64,000 bases of DNA from JANQPX01 sp039197065 (GTDB taxonomy: Bacteria; Pseudomonadota; Alphaproteobacteria; Geminicoccales; Geminicoccaceae): assembly GCA_039197065.1 (NCBI GenBank), contig JBCCUL010000014.1, positions 124,001-188,000 of the forward strand, read 5' to 3'. The position numbers were made by a program, and so were the translations under genes. Shown in pieces: positions 29,305-39,110 of this stretch. Position 1 is the stretch's first letter; each line of letters opens with the position of its first letter. The notes beneath the pieces were generated by a model. It was not told the origin of the DNA. It saw only the letters and a list, made by a program, of their open reading frames with translations, and made no database searches.

Positions 29305-29730
29305 ATGCGCAACAACCTTGACGGCATGTTCATCGTCACTAAGGCGGTGGCGCGCGTCTTGATCCCCCACTCGCTGGGCAAGATCATCAAAATCGCCAGC
29401 CTGCAAAGTCAGGCGGCGCGTTATTCGATCGCTCCCTACACGGCATCGAAGGGGGCTGTGAAGAACCTCACGAAGGGCATATGCACGGGATGGGCGCGAT
29501 GCCGCTTGCAGGTGAATGCGATCGGTCCCGGCTATTTCGAGACGCCGCTGAAGCAGGCTCTGATCAACAATCCGGAATTCGATTCCTGGCTCAAGAAGAG
29601 GACGCAGTCGGGACGGTGGGGCAAGGCCGAGGAACTGCGCGATGCCTGTATCTTTCTTGTCTCTGACGCTTCGAGTTTCGCGAACGGCCAGACCCTTTAT
29701 GTCGATGGTAGCGTGCTCGCCACGCCTTAG
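29305..29730 (+). pseudogene. 5'-truncated short-chain dehydrogenase
   Basis: The C-terminal 140 residues or so of a classical SDR (gluconate 5-dehydrogenase/3-oxoacyl reductase type). It has the active-site YTASKGAVKNLTKG, the QVNAIGPGYFETPL segment and the terminal GQTLYVDGSVLATP. The Rossmann N-terminus with TGxxxGxG (about 105 residues) is missing, and no upstream frame supplies it, so the enzyme cannot bind NAD(P). The remaining frame is intact, suggesting a fairly recent deletion. It is flanked upstream by decayed repeat arms. Confidence 0.75.
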
Positions 29731-29739
29731 AGCGGGCTG

Positions 29740-31113
29740 TTAGGAACAGAGACGATCGACGGCGGCTAGCAGTGCCTTGACCTGAGCCACGACGCTGAAA
29801 TCCTGCTGTGCGAGGGCTGCGGCCGTTGAGCCCTTTTTCGACTTCCAGCCGTCGTTGATCGCCGTTCCGATCACATCGGCCAATTGAGCGGCGAGCGCGT
29901 CATTGTCGTCAGTCTCCTGGATCAGCTGGCCGACTTCCGGCGTCACGAAGTCGCGCGGACCGCCTGAATTGGCACCGATCACCGGCGTGCCGCAGGCCAT
30001 GCATTCGATGAAGACCAGGCCAAACGGTTCGTTCTTGGACGGAAAGCAGCCGACATCGGCAGCGCCGAACAGCATCGCCAGTTCATCCTGGCCGCGGGGA
30101 CCCAGGAAGAACGTGTTCTCGAGGCCGAGCTGATCCAAGGCGAGGGATTGCATTCTCACCTGATCTTCATGAGGGCCTGATCCGACGATCAGGGTCGCTA
30201 TTCGAGGTGGTGTTTTTTCGTAGATCGATGCTGCCTTGAGGAGTGCATCAAGGCGTTTCCAATCGGCAAACTTGCCGCAAAAGACCACGACGCCGTCGAA
30301 CTCCCCCTCGACGCAGCGGGCGGGATGAGGGCTGCCGTCAAAGGGCTGAGTTTCAAAGCGCCGGAGAACGTCGAGCCGGTCAGCCAGGGTGTCGGCTCTT
30401 TGAAGCGGTCGAAAGGCGGCCTGGTTGTAGCCGTTCGGCGAGAGCACGACCCGCTCACGCGGAAAGGAGGGAAACATATCGATCAGCGCATCGACCTGCT
30501 GTGTGGAAATGGCGGCGGCAAGGTCGATCGAACCCGCGGCGTCACCGTAATGGAAAATGCGCTCGCCTTCGATCATCGGCAGGAAGCGCAGCGGAAACTC
30601 CTCCGGGTTATCGGCGCGGCGTTCATTGGCGTACATCTTGAGCGCCGTGCCATGGGCAAAGCAGAGAAGCGGTATCTTCGGCCGCCCTTCGGCCACGCGC
30701 GCCTTGATGATATCGCGCATGACGACCGGATTGAGAAAGGTATGGTGCGCGATCGCGAGCTTAAATTGCTCGCCTGTCCGAGCCTCGATCTCGGCCATCC
30801 AGCCGCCGACTTCCCTTGTGAGCCGCTTGCGATAGGCGTCGATATCCGCATCGCTCATCCCGTGCCAGCGATAGCTGCTGACCGGCGAAATCGACTCGCA
30901 GATCGGAATGTCGTGATCCAGTTCGAAGACACGAACATCATCCTGCTCGAAGCGTTGGGTTTTCGACGGATATATCGAATAGCTTTTGGTGTCGGGCAGG
31001 CTGTTGAAGGCGTGATGGTGCGATTCGTGCAGAATGCCGGAACCAGGGGCGAATTCACCACCGCGCTGCCAGTTATTGGTGCCGAGCTGAAAGATGAGCC
31101 GCTGGCCTGCCAT
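29740..31113 (-). CDS. Glycosyltransferase family 4
   Basis: GT-B fold glycosyltransferase of 457 residues, presumably cytoplasmic. The C-terminal GT4 domain (about 240-440) has VVFCGKFADWKRLDALL, ATLIVGSGPHEDQV and the EX7E nucleotide-sugar motif in NEPFGLVFIECMACGTPVIG. The N-terminal half is unusual, with HESHHHAFNSLPDT and a stretch similar to large GT4 enzymes in glycan or trehalose-type synthesis. AGGGAGG lies eight bases before the ATG. It is divergent from the M23 gene. The acceptor is unknown. Confidence 0.85.
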   Translation of the reverse strand: MAGQRLIFQLGTNNWQRGGEFAPGSGILHESHHHAFNSLPDTKSYSIYPSKTQRFEQDDVRVFELDHDIPICESISPVSSYRWHGMSDADIDAYRKRLTREVGGWMAEIEARTGEQFKLAIAHHTFLNPVVMRDIIKARVAEGRPKIPLLCFAHGTALKMYANERRADNPEEFPLRFLPMIEGERIFHYGDAAGSIDLAAAISTQQVDALIDMFPSFPRERVVLSPNGYNQAAFRPLQRADTLADRLDVLRRFETQPFDGSPHPARCVEGEFDGVVVFCGKFADWKRLDALLKAASIYEKTPPRIATLIVGSGPHEDQVRMQSLALDQLGLENTFFLGPRGQDELAMLFGAADVGCFPSKNEPFGLVFIECMACGTPVIGANSGGPRDFVTPEVGQLIQETDDNDALAAQLADVIGTAINDGWKSKKGSTAAALAQQDFSVVAQVKALLAAVDRLCS

Positions 31114-31373
31114 GATGCTGCCTCCCTAGTCCTGACATTCTCTCATTGGGTGCGCTACTTAGCGTTCGCAGGGTTCAGGTTCAAGACGCGGCGCCTGTTG
31201 TTGCTTGAGGCATAGCAAGCGTTAATCCACGGCCAGGTTCTAGACGAAGTAATTCTCAACTAAAGGTTGTTGGGCCAATCCACGATATCTCCCGGTAAAA
31301 CCGAAACCGGCGACCGAAGTCATAGAATCCTAAGGGGAAGAGCCTTTTTTTGCCCTGATACAAGAAATGCACC

Positions 31374-31402
31374 TTGCCCGAACACCGCTTCCTTCACATA
31401 AT
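31374..31402 (+). promoter_or_regulatory. Putative sigma-70 promoter of the M23 gene
   Basis: TTGCCC (31374-31379), 17 bp, CATAAT (31397-31402), about 116 bp before the M23 peptidase start, within the 405-bp divergent intergenic region. Confidence 0.35.
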
Positions 31403-31518
31403 CCGCGCCGTAAATTTGGCTCTATCGAAGGCTTATCAAATGCCCGGGAGCCGTTGAGCGCCGCGCCTGTCCCAGGGAATGGGATTTCGTCTGGTACGGG
31501 ACATGGGTGGGGTAGAGA

Positions 31519-32805
31519 ATGAAATCAATGATGACGCTTTTGCGTCAGATGCGTGATCGCGCCTTAAAGTCTGGTCCGGGCCACTGGTGCTGGTCTTATC
31601 GGTGGACTCTGGCTTCGGCGGCGGTGCTCTTTGTCGTTTCCGCCTGGGGTACGATCACCAATGTCGCGTATATCAAAGCGCACGGTCTTTGGAACCAGAC
31701 CGTCGACGACATCAAGCATTTTGAGTTGACCTACACGCGGATGCTTGCCGACGCCAAGCAGTCCCAGGTGGCCTTTCTCGACGAGATCAAGAACTTTGAA
31801 AATGCCGGTGATCAGCAGCGCGGCACGATCCACGCCATGCGCACGCTGCGGCATACATTGATCAAGCAGCTGGAGCGTCAAGAGCATCAATTAAAGCAGA
31901 TCCAGGTTCAGCGTGAGGCGGCAAACCGGCTGATCTCGACCTTCGAAGCATCGATCAGCGAGACCGAGAGCCTTCTCAACAATGCTGTTTCGGAGAAACT
32001 TGCCCTAAAAGAACGGCTCGATGCGGCCGAGTCGCAGCTTGCGGAAATCAGTCAGCAGCGTGACGCCGGCGAGCGGGTCGAGATGGGGCTGCGCTGGCGC
32101 CTGACCAAACTCGAAAGCGAGCTTCAGGAAAAGCAGAATGAAGGTGCGCAGGTCTGGCTGAAGGATTGGGCGCTCAGCCGTGCCGAAGCTCTGGAGGAGC
32201 TGTTCTCTCAGACCGGCATGGATCTCAATCTCTTGATCGCGCGTGCAGGCGAACTCGAGCTTGGCCAGGGCGGTCCTTTCCAGCTGGCCGGTGCCGATGC
32301 TGGCGATGCCGAGAAAACCGACAAGATTACGACCGATATTCAACGGCTGGTCGCTCTGCAGACCCTGGCGCGCACCTTGCCGCTCGGCGCGCCGCTTGAT
32401 CACTACAATCTCACCAGTCCGTTCGGCAAACGAAGCGATCCGATCACCGGAGAGCTGGCATTTCACGGCGGCCTTGATTTCGGTGCTGCACCAAACTCCA
32501 AGATCCGAGCGACCGCGCCTGGTCGTGTCATCCATGCCGGTCCCCTGGGGCCTTATGGCAACACTGTCGAGATCGATCACGGTATGGGGGTCACGACGCG
32601 TTTCGGCCATCTGAAGTCAGTCTCGGTCGAAATCGGTCAAGAAGTGTCTTTCAGGGACGTCATCGGCATTATTGGCAGCACCGGTCGCAGCACTGGTCGT
32701 CATCTTCATTATGAAGTTCGCCTGGACGGCGAGGCCTATGATCCTGCCAAATTCCTGGACACCGGCCGTAATCTCGTCTGGGCCTTTGGAACTGATCAAT
32801 CCTGA
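31519..32805 (+). CDS. M23 (LytM-type) peptidase with N-terminal membrane anchor and coiled coil
   Basis: Envelope protein of 428 residues. One transmembrane helix at about 30-50 (LASAAVLFVVSAWGTI), a long coiled coil (about 60-210), and a C-terminal M23 domain (about 300-415). The zinc ligands are visible as HGGLDFG (His...Asp) and HLHYEVR, with HGMGVTTRFGHL between. If these ligands are functional it is a peptidoglycan endopeptidase; otherwise it is an amidase-activating factor like EnvC. The start is the first ATG of a run of nearby Met codons. Confidence 0.88.
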   Translation: MKSMMTLLRQMRDRALKSGPGHWCWSYRWTLASAAVLFVVSAWGTITNVAYIKAHGLWNQTVDDIKHFELTYTRMLADAKQSQVAFLDEIKNFENAGDQQRGTIHAMRTLRHTLIKQLERQEHQLKQIQVQREAANRLISTFEASISETESLLNNAVSEKLALKERLDAAESQLAEISQQRDAGERVEMGLRWRLTKLESELQEKQNEGAQVWLKDWALSRAEALEELFSQTGMDLNLLIARAGELELGQGGPFQLAGADAGDAEKTDKITTDIQRLVALQTLARTLPLGAPLDHYNLTSPFGKRSDPITGELAFHGGLDFGAAPNSKIRATAPGRVIHAGPLGPYGNTVEIDHGMGVTTRFGHLKSVSVEIGQEVSFRDVIGIIGSTGRSTGRHLHYEVRLDGEAYDPAKFLDTGRNLVWAFGTDQS

Positions 32806-33013
32806 GTGTTCAGCCCGCGCGAAACGTTTCACGTCACCGTAGCTTTCGAGCAACAGTCCGTCGGTCGCAGGCCGCGACTTCCGGTTCCACACTGGAAAGG
32901 CTGCGGCTACCGGACTATGTCTTTTTTCAGCTGATCTGTTCACTTCACCATAAGTAAGAAGTTCGTGATCAGAACGATCCCACCGGGAGCGCCCGACGAT
33001 CTGGGGATGTGGA

Positions 33014-33388
33014 ATGAACTCGCGAGAGTTACAGCCTCTGGCAAGAGAGGCATCAGGTCTTCTGAAGACGCTGGGAAATGAACACCGCCTGCTGATCTTG
33101 TGCACATTGCTCGAAGGCGAGCGGTCAGTCGGCGATCTCGTCGAAAAAATCGGGCTCAGTCAGTCGGCCCTTTCTCAACATCTGGCGCGACTGCGCCGTG
33201 ACGGGCTGGTTCGCACCCGGCGATCCTCGCAAACGATCTATTATCGCGTTGCTGGCGTTGAAGCGCCTGCCGTGCTCGCTACTCTCCATAGCCTCTATTG
33301 CTGCGAGCGTGAGGGCGAGGTTGCTGAATTCGGGAAGCCGATGCCGCTTGCTGAAGCCGCCGATCAGATCCAGCGTCCAGCTGCCTGA
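33014..33388 (+). CDS. ArsR-family regulator, SqrR/BigR-like
   Basis: Winged-helix repressor of 124 residues. The HTH reads LSQSALSQHLARLRRDGLV and the wing TRRSSQTIYYRVAG. Cys30 (in RLLILC) and Cys96/Cys97 (in LYCC) match the positions of the two cysteines that form the sulfide- or redox-sensing bond in BigR/SqrR. These proteins repress sulfur-oxidation genes until per/polysulfide appears. Its position beside SoeABC and TauE fits that role, though divergence of other residues leaves metal sensing as an alternative. Confidence 0.82.
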   Translation: MNSRELQPLAREASGLLKTLGNEHRLLILCTLLEGERSVGDLVEKIGLSQSALSQHLARLRRDGLVRTRRSSQTIYYRVAGVEAPAVLATLHSLYCCEREGEVAEFGKPMPLAEAADQIQRPAA

Positions 33389-33537
33389 TAAGAGGCTTCT
33401 CAGCCGGTCAGCTTTCTAGAGTCGCAGGTGAGCAGCTGTGTTGTTCCCATCGAGTGGTCCAGCGCTGACTTTGGCGTGGCCTCTGACCTGAGTTCACTTT
33501 TTTCGACAGAAGCTGCGTGGATCGATCGGCCGGCTTT

Positions 33538-34638
33538 TCAGATGTCTGCCGGCTGACCGACAGCTTCTTCTGGGTTATTGGCTCTATTGGGTCGTCTGCG
33601 GGCAGGCGGCGATCTCCGCCGTACAGGTTTCGCGGTCGCTGCGGTCTTGTCCTTCGGCTTCGATCCAGATGACGCTGTCTTGGCCAAAGGCTCCTGGTGG
33701 CCGCCGTAATAGAGCATGACGGTGTGTTCGGCTTCAGCAAAAAACAGCCAGCGTTCGATCAGAACGCCGGTCATTCCCGACGCAAAGGCGAGGAGTGCGA
33801 GGATCGCCGTCAGCCAGTTGTCCAGCATCAGCGTCGCGACGGTCAGAGCCACCGGTGCCGCGAGGCCCAGTAGATAGGTCAGCAGCCTGAGCATGCGCGC
33901 ATGTTTGCGCCCGATCTGAAAACCCATCTCATCCATGAGATAATTGGTCTGGGTATGAGGCGGATCGAGCATCCTGACCAGTCCGGACGTGCTAAGACCG
34001 GTGGCGCTCTCGACGGTCGGGCCTTCCGACCGCTCCGTCGCCACACGTCGCCAATGGAGAATCTTCAGAACGAACGCGCCGCCGATCGCAAGGATGGCGA
34101 TCACGCCGCTCAAGAGATGCGGCACGCCGAACAGGATCAGAATGAGATGCACGGCAAGAAGGCCGGTCATCAACGCAAAGGCCAGATAGATCGGCGCCGT
34201 CAGCGGCTGATGCCAGGCTTTGATCGGCGGCAGCGACGCGTAGATCATGCCGGTGCTGTAAACCGTAAGCGCAGCGCCAAGGGCGGCAAGGACGGCCATG
34301 ATGCCGTAATGCCCCGCCATGCTCTCTTCGATGACCCACCCATAGGCAAAGATGACGGCCGGTATGTAGGTGACGATGGCCAGGAGGCCTTCGCGCGAAA
34401 GCCAGGAACTCCGCCATTGGGTGATCGCCCGCCAGGCTCTTTCGGGATGACCGAGATGCAGCGTCGAGGCGAGGAGGCCGGCGGTGACCGATCCAAGCGC
34501 CAGAAGGAGGCCGGTGACGCCGAGCCAGCGATCGGAAGGGATCAGGCCTGTCAAGACACCGAGCGCCAGCGCGAACAGCATGCCGTAACCGAGGCCGGAT
34601 ACGGTGGTGAAACCGACGATCGACGGAGCTGGTTTCAT
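33538..34638 (-). CDS. soeC: Sulfite dehydrogenase membrane subunit SoeC (DmsC-like anchor)
   Basis: Quinone-interacting membrane anchor of about 366 residues with eight or so transmembrane helices (for example TTVSGLGYGMLFALALGVL). It keeps the DmsC-type HLGHPERAWRAITQWRSSW loop. The C-terminal 40 residues are basic and Pro/Arg-rich, beyond the usual family end. The start is the ATG overlapping the soeB stop codon (ATGA), since an upstream start would run into soeB. With SoeA and SoeB it should form a cytoplasmically facing sulfite:quinone oxidoreductase. Closely related anchors serve DMSO, polysulfide or tetrathionate reductases. Confidence 0.8.
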   Translation of the reverse strand: MKPAPSIVGFTTVSGLGYGMLFALALGVLTGLIPSDRWLGVTGLLLALGSVTAGLLASTLHLGHPERAWRAITQWRSSWLSREGLLAIVTYIPAVIFAYGWVIEESMAGHYGIMAVLAALGAALTVYSTGMIYASLPPIKAWHQPLTAPIYLAFALMTGLLAVHLILILFGVPHLLSGVIAILAIGGAFVLKILHWRRVATERSEGPTVESATGLSTSGLVRMLDPPHTQTNYLMDEMGFQIGRKHARMLRLLTYLLGLAAPVALTVATLMLDNWLTAILALLAFASGMTGVLIERWLFFAEAEHTVMLYYGGHQEPLAKTASSGSKPKDKTAATAKPVRRRSPPARRRPNRANNPEEAVGQPADI

Positions 34639-35390
34639 GGTCGGCCTTCGGACATGTCCGAGAGCACCCGGTCCAGCCATCCCAGGAAGCCGCCTTCGGC
34701 CTTGGGCGTCAATGCGGCCGGCGCGCCGATCGTGTCGTCAATCAGCTTTGCCGATCGGGGCGGCAGATATTTGTTGGTGGGACGATAGCCCATTTCGGGC
34801 ATCAGATCGTAACCTTCCCTCTCCTGAACCAGACGCGACACGTCCGATTGCGGGTCGGCGAGGTCGCCGAAATGCCTGGCGCGTGCGGGGCAGGTCGCGA
34901 CACAGGCTGGTTCCTGTTCCACGGGCGAGAGCGTTTCGTTGTAGATGCGATCGATGCAAAGCGTGCACTTCTTCATGACGCCTTCGGAACCGTCCAGCTC
35001 ACGGGCGCCGTAGGGACAGGCCCAGGCGCAAAGCCCGCAGCCGATGCATTTGTCTTCATCCACCAGGACGATGCCGTCTTCTTCGCGCTTGTAGGAAGCG
35101 CCCGTCGGGCAGACGGTGACGCAATGCGCATTCTCGCAATGGAGGCAGGATTTAGGGAAATGGACGGTCCGGCTGACGTCGCCGTCTTCGACTTCATAGG
35201 AATGGACGCGATTGAGCCAGGCACCGCGCGCCGATGCGCCGTAAGGTTCCTGATCGCTGAGCGGTGCCGGGTAGCCCCCGGTATTCCACTCCTTACAGTT
35301 GACGACGCAGGCATGGCAGCCGACGCAGATATCGAGATCGATTACCAGACCGAGGCGCTTGGCTGGTGGTTCTTTCGGCAGGCTGGTCAT
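34635..35390 (-). CDS. soeB: Sulfite dehydrogenase iron-sulfur subunit SoeB
   Basis: Ferredoxin-like electron-transfer subunit of 251 residues with four Cys clusters typical of DmsB/NrfC-type proteins: CVGCHACVVNCKEWN, CLHCENAHCVTVCPTG, CIGCGLCAWACPYGAR and a final set around CTLCIDRI and CVATCPARA. These are consistent with four [4Fe-4S] clusters carrying electrons from SoeA to SoeC. It lacks a signal peptide, consistent with a cytoplasmic complex. It overlaps soeA upstream and soeC downstream by four bases each. Confidence 0.88.
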   Translation of the reverse strand: MTSLPKEPPAKRLGLVIDLDICVGCHACVVNCKEWNTGGYPAPLSDQEPYGASARGAWLNRVHSYEVEDGDVSRTVHFPKSCLHCENAHCVTVCPTGASYKREEDGIVLVDEDKCIGCGLCAWACPYGARELDGSEGVMKKCTLCIDRIYNETLSPVEQEPACVATCPARARHFGDLADPQSDVSRLVQEREGYDLMPEMGYRPTNKYLPPRSAKLIDDTIGAPAALTPKAEGGFLGWLDRVLSDMSEGRP

Positions 35391-38245
35391 GTGTTGCTCT
35401 GTTTGGCGCCGTAACGAAGATTGTCAACATTGTCCTGCCGCCCCTGCGGTGGCGACAGGCTATCAAATTGCGGCCAGGACATGGCCTCCTCCTTGGGGTC
35501 TGCCCGCTCCACCCTTACGCGAAGGTCGTACCAAGCGGCCTGACCCGTGACCGGATCGGCGGCGGCGTAGCGATAGCCGCTCCCTTGTTCCGGCAGCAGG
35601 TCGTCGATCAGATGATTGAGGAGAAATCCTTTTTGCGATTCGGGCGAGTCTTCGGACAGGTTCCAGGTTCCCCGCCGCTTGCCGATCGCATTCCATGTCC
35701 AAACCGTATCGTCATTGACCCCGTCCATGAGCCGGACCTGCGCCTTGACCCTGCCATGGCGTGACGTGATCCAGACCCAGTCGTCGTCCTCGATCTTGAG
35801 CGCGCCGGCCCGACGACGACTCATATAGAGGTGGTTGCTGCCGTGGATCTGCCGCAGCCAGGCGTTCATCGATCCCCAGCTGTGATACATGGCCATCGGC
35901 CGCTGCGTGATCGCATGCATCGGAAATTCGGCATCGTCATTCGTCAGATCTTCGAAAGGCGGATACCAGAAAGGGAGGGGATCGAAGAACGTGCCGACAC
36001 GCTCGCGGTGGATCTCCGGCGGCTTGACGACCCCGTGGCCATCCGCGGCCAGTCTGAACTTCTGCAGGACCTCGCTGTAGAGCTGGATGGTGATGGGCTC
36101 GGGCTTGTCGATGAAGCCCATCTCCGTGGCGTAGTCGAGATAGGCTTGGTTCGCATGTTTGAAGAAGGTGGCCTCTGCCGGGATTTCGTCCTGCCAGAAG
36201 CAGCCATTCTCGATATAGCGCTCGAGCTGATCCGGGTTCGGCTCGCCGACGCCTTTCTTGCTTCCGTCCTTGCCGCGAAAGCCCATAAGGCTGCCGACGC
36301 CAGGCTTGCGCTCGTGATTGACGATGTAATCGCTGTAACCGCCGGGATAGCGCGGGCTGCCGTCGTCCTTCGTCATGCCGGGAAGACCGAGGCGCGTGCC
36401 GAGGTCGAGCAGCACGTCCTGAAACGGCCGCACATCCCTGTCCGGGGCCAACACCGGCTGGCGGATCGAATCAGCGGGGCCCTCCGCCGAACTGATCGGG
36501 CGGTCCAGGACCGAAATGCAATCCCAGCGCTCGAGATAGGTGGTGTCCGGCAGGATCAGGTCGGCATAGGCGACCATCTCCGAGAAATAGGCGTCCGAGT
36601 AGATGATGCGCGGGATCTTGTAGTCGCCGGTCGCCTCGTTCTTTTCGGTCAGCATGGCGATGGTGTCGGTGACGTTCATGGCCGAGTTCCAGGCCATGTT
36701 CGCCATGTACATGAAGAGCGTATCGATCGGGTAGGGATCACCCTTATAGGCGTTGGTGATCACCGTATGCATCATGCCATGGGCCGCGATCGGCGCGTCC
36801 CAGGAAAACGCCTTGTCGATTCGCCGCGGTGTGCCGTCCTCGTCGACGAGAAGATCTTCGGGATCGCTCGGAAAGCCGAGGGGAGGGCCGGCCATCGGCT
36901 TGCCCGGCGTCATATGGCTTGCCTTGCCCGCCGGCTTGGGCGCAGGCGGGATCGGCTTGGGGAAGGGCGCTTTGTAACGGAACCCGCCGGGGCAATCGAT
37001 GCTGCCGAGAAGGGTCTGCAGGAGATGCAACGCCCGGCAGGTGTGGAAGCCGTTCGCATGGGCGGAGATGCCGCGCATCGCATGAATGCCGACCGGCCTG
37101 CCGATCATCTTCTCATGGCGCCGGCCGAACGCATCGGTCCAGGGCTGATCGATCACCACTTCCTGCTCGAACGCCACCGTGGCCAGCTCGGCGGCAAGCC
37201 GCCGGATCGTTGCAGCCGGAATGCCGGTCTCGTCGGCGACGCGATCGGGGTTGTAGTCTTCGTCCAGATAGCGTTCGGCCAGAAGCTGAAAGACCGGCAC
37301 CGCCTTTCTGCCGCTTGCCAGGGTCACCACGCCTTTGAGCGCGGGGCTGGCGTTCGGATCGTCAAAGGGGCGCGGCTGGTCCTTCTCCCGATCCCAGACG
37401 ATCGGCTTGTCTTCCTTGGTACGCACGAAGAGGCCGTTGCCCGGTCCTTCGTCCAGAATGACCAGCCAACCCGCATTGGTGTAGCGCAGCAAATAGTCGA
37501 CATCGATCTTGCCGGCCTTCAGTAGCTCATGAATGATCGAAAAAATCAGGAGCCCGTCTGTGCCCGGACGAATGCCCAGCCACTCGTCCGCGATCGCCGA
37601 ATAGCCGGTGCGCACCGGATTGACCGAGACGAATTTTGCGCCATTGCCTTTGAGCTTGGAGAGGCCGAGTTTCAGCGGATTGCTGTCATGGTCCTCGGCG
37701 CAGCCGAACATCATGAAGTAGCGGCAGCGGTCCCAATCAGGCTCGCCGAACTCCCAAAAGGATCCGCCAATCGTATAGATGCCGCCTGCGGCCATATTGA
37801 CCGAGCAGAAGCCGCCATGGGCCGCATAGTTGGGCGTCCCGAACTGCGAGGCCCACCAGCCCGTCAGCGCCTGGCTCTGATCCCGGCCCGTGAAAAACGC
37901 CAGCTTTCGGGGATCGTCGTTTCGGATCTTAGCGAGCCAGAAGGCCGCCGTTTCCAGCGCCTCGTCCCACTCGATTTCCTTGAAGGTCGCCGAACCGCGT
38001 TCGCCAACCCTTTTCAAAGGCTTTGTAAGCTTTGCGGGCGCGTGATGCTGCATGATCCCGGCCGAGCCCTTGGCGCACAAGACACCTTGGTTCACGGGAT
38101 GATCACGATTCCCTTCGATGTAACGAATATCGCCGTTCTGGAGATGAACTTTGATGCCGCAACGACAGGCACACATGTAGCAGGTTGTCGTTTTGACCTC
38201 GTCGCCGATCGGTAAGGACGTGGCAATGGGTTTTCTATTTGGCAG
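35387..38245 (-). CDS. soeA: Sulfite dehydrogenase molybdopterin subunit SoeA, probable CTG start
   Basis: Molybdopterin-guanine-dinucleotide oxidoreductase of the DMSO reductase family, about 952 residues and close to SoeA of sulfite oxidisers. It oxidises sulfite to sulfate if the assignment is right. The N-terminal [4Fe-4S] ligands are CYMCACRC (Cys22, 25, 29), with a later Cys in GVLCAKGSAG. The MGD domain has SVNMAAGGIYTIGG and YADLILPDTTYLERWD. There is no Tat signal. The nearest in-frame ATG begins after the first ligand Cys and so cannot be the start. No ATG, GTG or TTG lies upstream before a stop. A CTG preceded by GGAGG at seven bases gives the leader MPNRKPIATSLPIGDEVKT and restores the cluster. 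Polysulfide- or thiosulfate-reductase-like activity is the alternative. Confidence 0.82.
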   Translation of the reverse strand: MPNRKPIATSLPIGDEVKTTTCYMCACRCGIKVHLQNGDIRYIEGNRDHPVNQGVLCAKGSAGIMQHHAPAKLTKPLKRVGERGSATFKEIEWDEALETAAFWLAKIRNDDPRKLAFFTGRDQSQALTGWWASQFGTPNYAAHGGFCSVNMAAGGIYTIGGSFWEFGEPDWDRCRYFMMFGCAEDHDSNPLKLGLSKLKGNGAKFVSVNPVRTGYSAIADEWLGIRPGTDGLLIFSIIHELLKAGKIDVDYLLRYTNAGWLVILDEGPGNGLFVRTKEDKPIVWDREKDQPRPFDDPNASPALKGVVTLASGRKAVPVFQLLAERYLDEDYNPDRVADETGIPAATIRRLAAELATVAFEQEVVIDQPWTDAFGRRHEKMIGRPVGIHAMRGISAHANGFHTCRALHLLQTLLGSIDCPGGFRYKAPFPKPIPPAPKPAGKASHMTPGKPMAGPPLGFPSDPEDLLVDEDGTPRRIDKAFSWDAPIAAHGMMHTVITNAYKGDPYPIDTLFMYMANMAWNSAMNVTDTIAMLTEKNEATGDYKIPRIIYSDAYFSEMVAYADLILPDTTYLERWDCISVLDRPISSAEGPADSIRQPVLAPDRDVRPFQDVLLDLGTRLGLPGMTKDDGSPRYPGGYSDYIVNHERKPGVGSLMGFRGKDGSKKGVGEPNPDQLERYIENGCFWQDEIPAEATFFKHANQAYLDYATEMGFIDKPEPITIQLYSEVLQKFRLAADGHGVVKPPEIHRERVGTFFDPLPFWYPPFEDLTNDDAEFPMHAITQRPMAMYHSWGSMNAWLRQIHGSNHLYMSRRRAGALKIEDDDWVWITSRHGRVKAQVRLMDGVNDDTVWTWNAIGKRRGTWNLSEDSPESQKGFLLNHLIDDLLPEQGSGYRYAAADPVTGQAAWYDLRVRVERADPKEEAMSWPQFDSLSPPQGRQDNVDNLRYGAKQSNT

Positions 38246-38519
38246 CTCAGAGCCTCCAAATCACATTCATTTTTAGTCACACGCTGCTTCGTGTCGTTAG
38301 CTCATAGCATGACCCGCACAAGGTTCAAACGTCAGGCCTGCGGAATTCAGGAGAATCCCGTCCGTTCCATCGTCTTTCGACGATCACTGCGCTCTTTTTC
38401 TGGTGGTCATCGATGATCACACCTATCAAGAGACCGCCGATGGGCGGGATCCTAGATGAGTCGAGACGAGGATTTTCCGATCGTTCGCCGGCGATGAGCA
38501 AGAGAGGGAGAAAAAAACC

Positions 38520-38936
38520 ATGTCCACCATCGCACCCCCGATCGACCCGGAGGCTGATCCCCGCGTTAAGGCTGTCTTCGATGACATCCGGGCAACCCGC
38601 GGCAGCGATTTCATCAACAATCTCTGGCCGCATCTCGCCTTCGATCCGGCGCTTCTCGAGGAGGTCTGGACCGACGTCAAGGCCGTGATGGCGACGCCGA
38701 GCGAAATTGATCCGCTGACCAAGGAGATGATCTATATGGCGGTATCGATTGCCAATGCCTGCAGCTATTGCGTGCATTCGCACACGGCGGCTGCGAGGGC
38801 GAAAGGCATGACGGACGGCATGTACGCCGAACTACTGCGCATCGTGTCGCTTGCAGGTCGAACCAATCACTTGGCCAACGCTCTTCAATTGCCCATCGAT
38901 CAGGCCTTCGACAAAGCCGAGAACGGGAAGGGCTGA
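38520..38936 (+). CDS. Carboxymuconolactone decarboxylase family (AhpD-like) protein
   Basis: 138-residue helical protein of the CMD/AhpD superfamily. The redox-active motif is visible as ACSYCVHSHTAAA (Cys-x-x-Cys...His), preceded by the conserved Glu in TKEMIYMAVSIANAC. Members are peroxidases or thiol-dependent reductases. GAGAGGGAG precedes the ATG. It is divergent from soeABC, across about 270 bp that must contain the promoters of both. A role in detoxifying reactive sulfur or oxygen species is inference. Confidence 0.88.
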   Translation: MSTIAPPIDPEADPRVKAVFDDIRATRGSDFINNLWPHLAFDPALLEEVWTDVKAVMATPSEIDPLTKEMIYMAVSIANACSYCVHSHTAAARAKGMTDGMYAELLRIVSLAGRTNHLANALQLPIDQAFDKAENGKG

Positions 38937-39110
38937 GCGGACGTGAAGCTGGTCTGAGCGGTTCTTTTTTCAAGGCGTGAACTGCTCGTCGAACGGTGTC
39001 ATCACGATTCTCGCTTATGGCGAGAGCGTCCCTTGACGTGGTTCGAGTGTGCGGCGATGTTGTCGACGCGATTTCGCCCCGCTTCATTGTCGTCCTGACC
39101 CGAGCCACAG

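Noticed and set aside
35831..37525. 564-codon plus-strand ORF
   Set aside because: Antisense shadow of soeA; composition is typical of complementary-strand artefacts.
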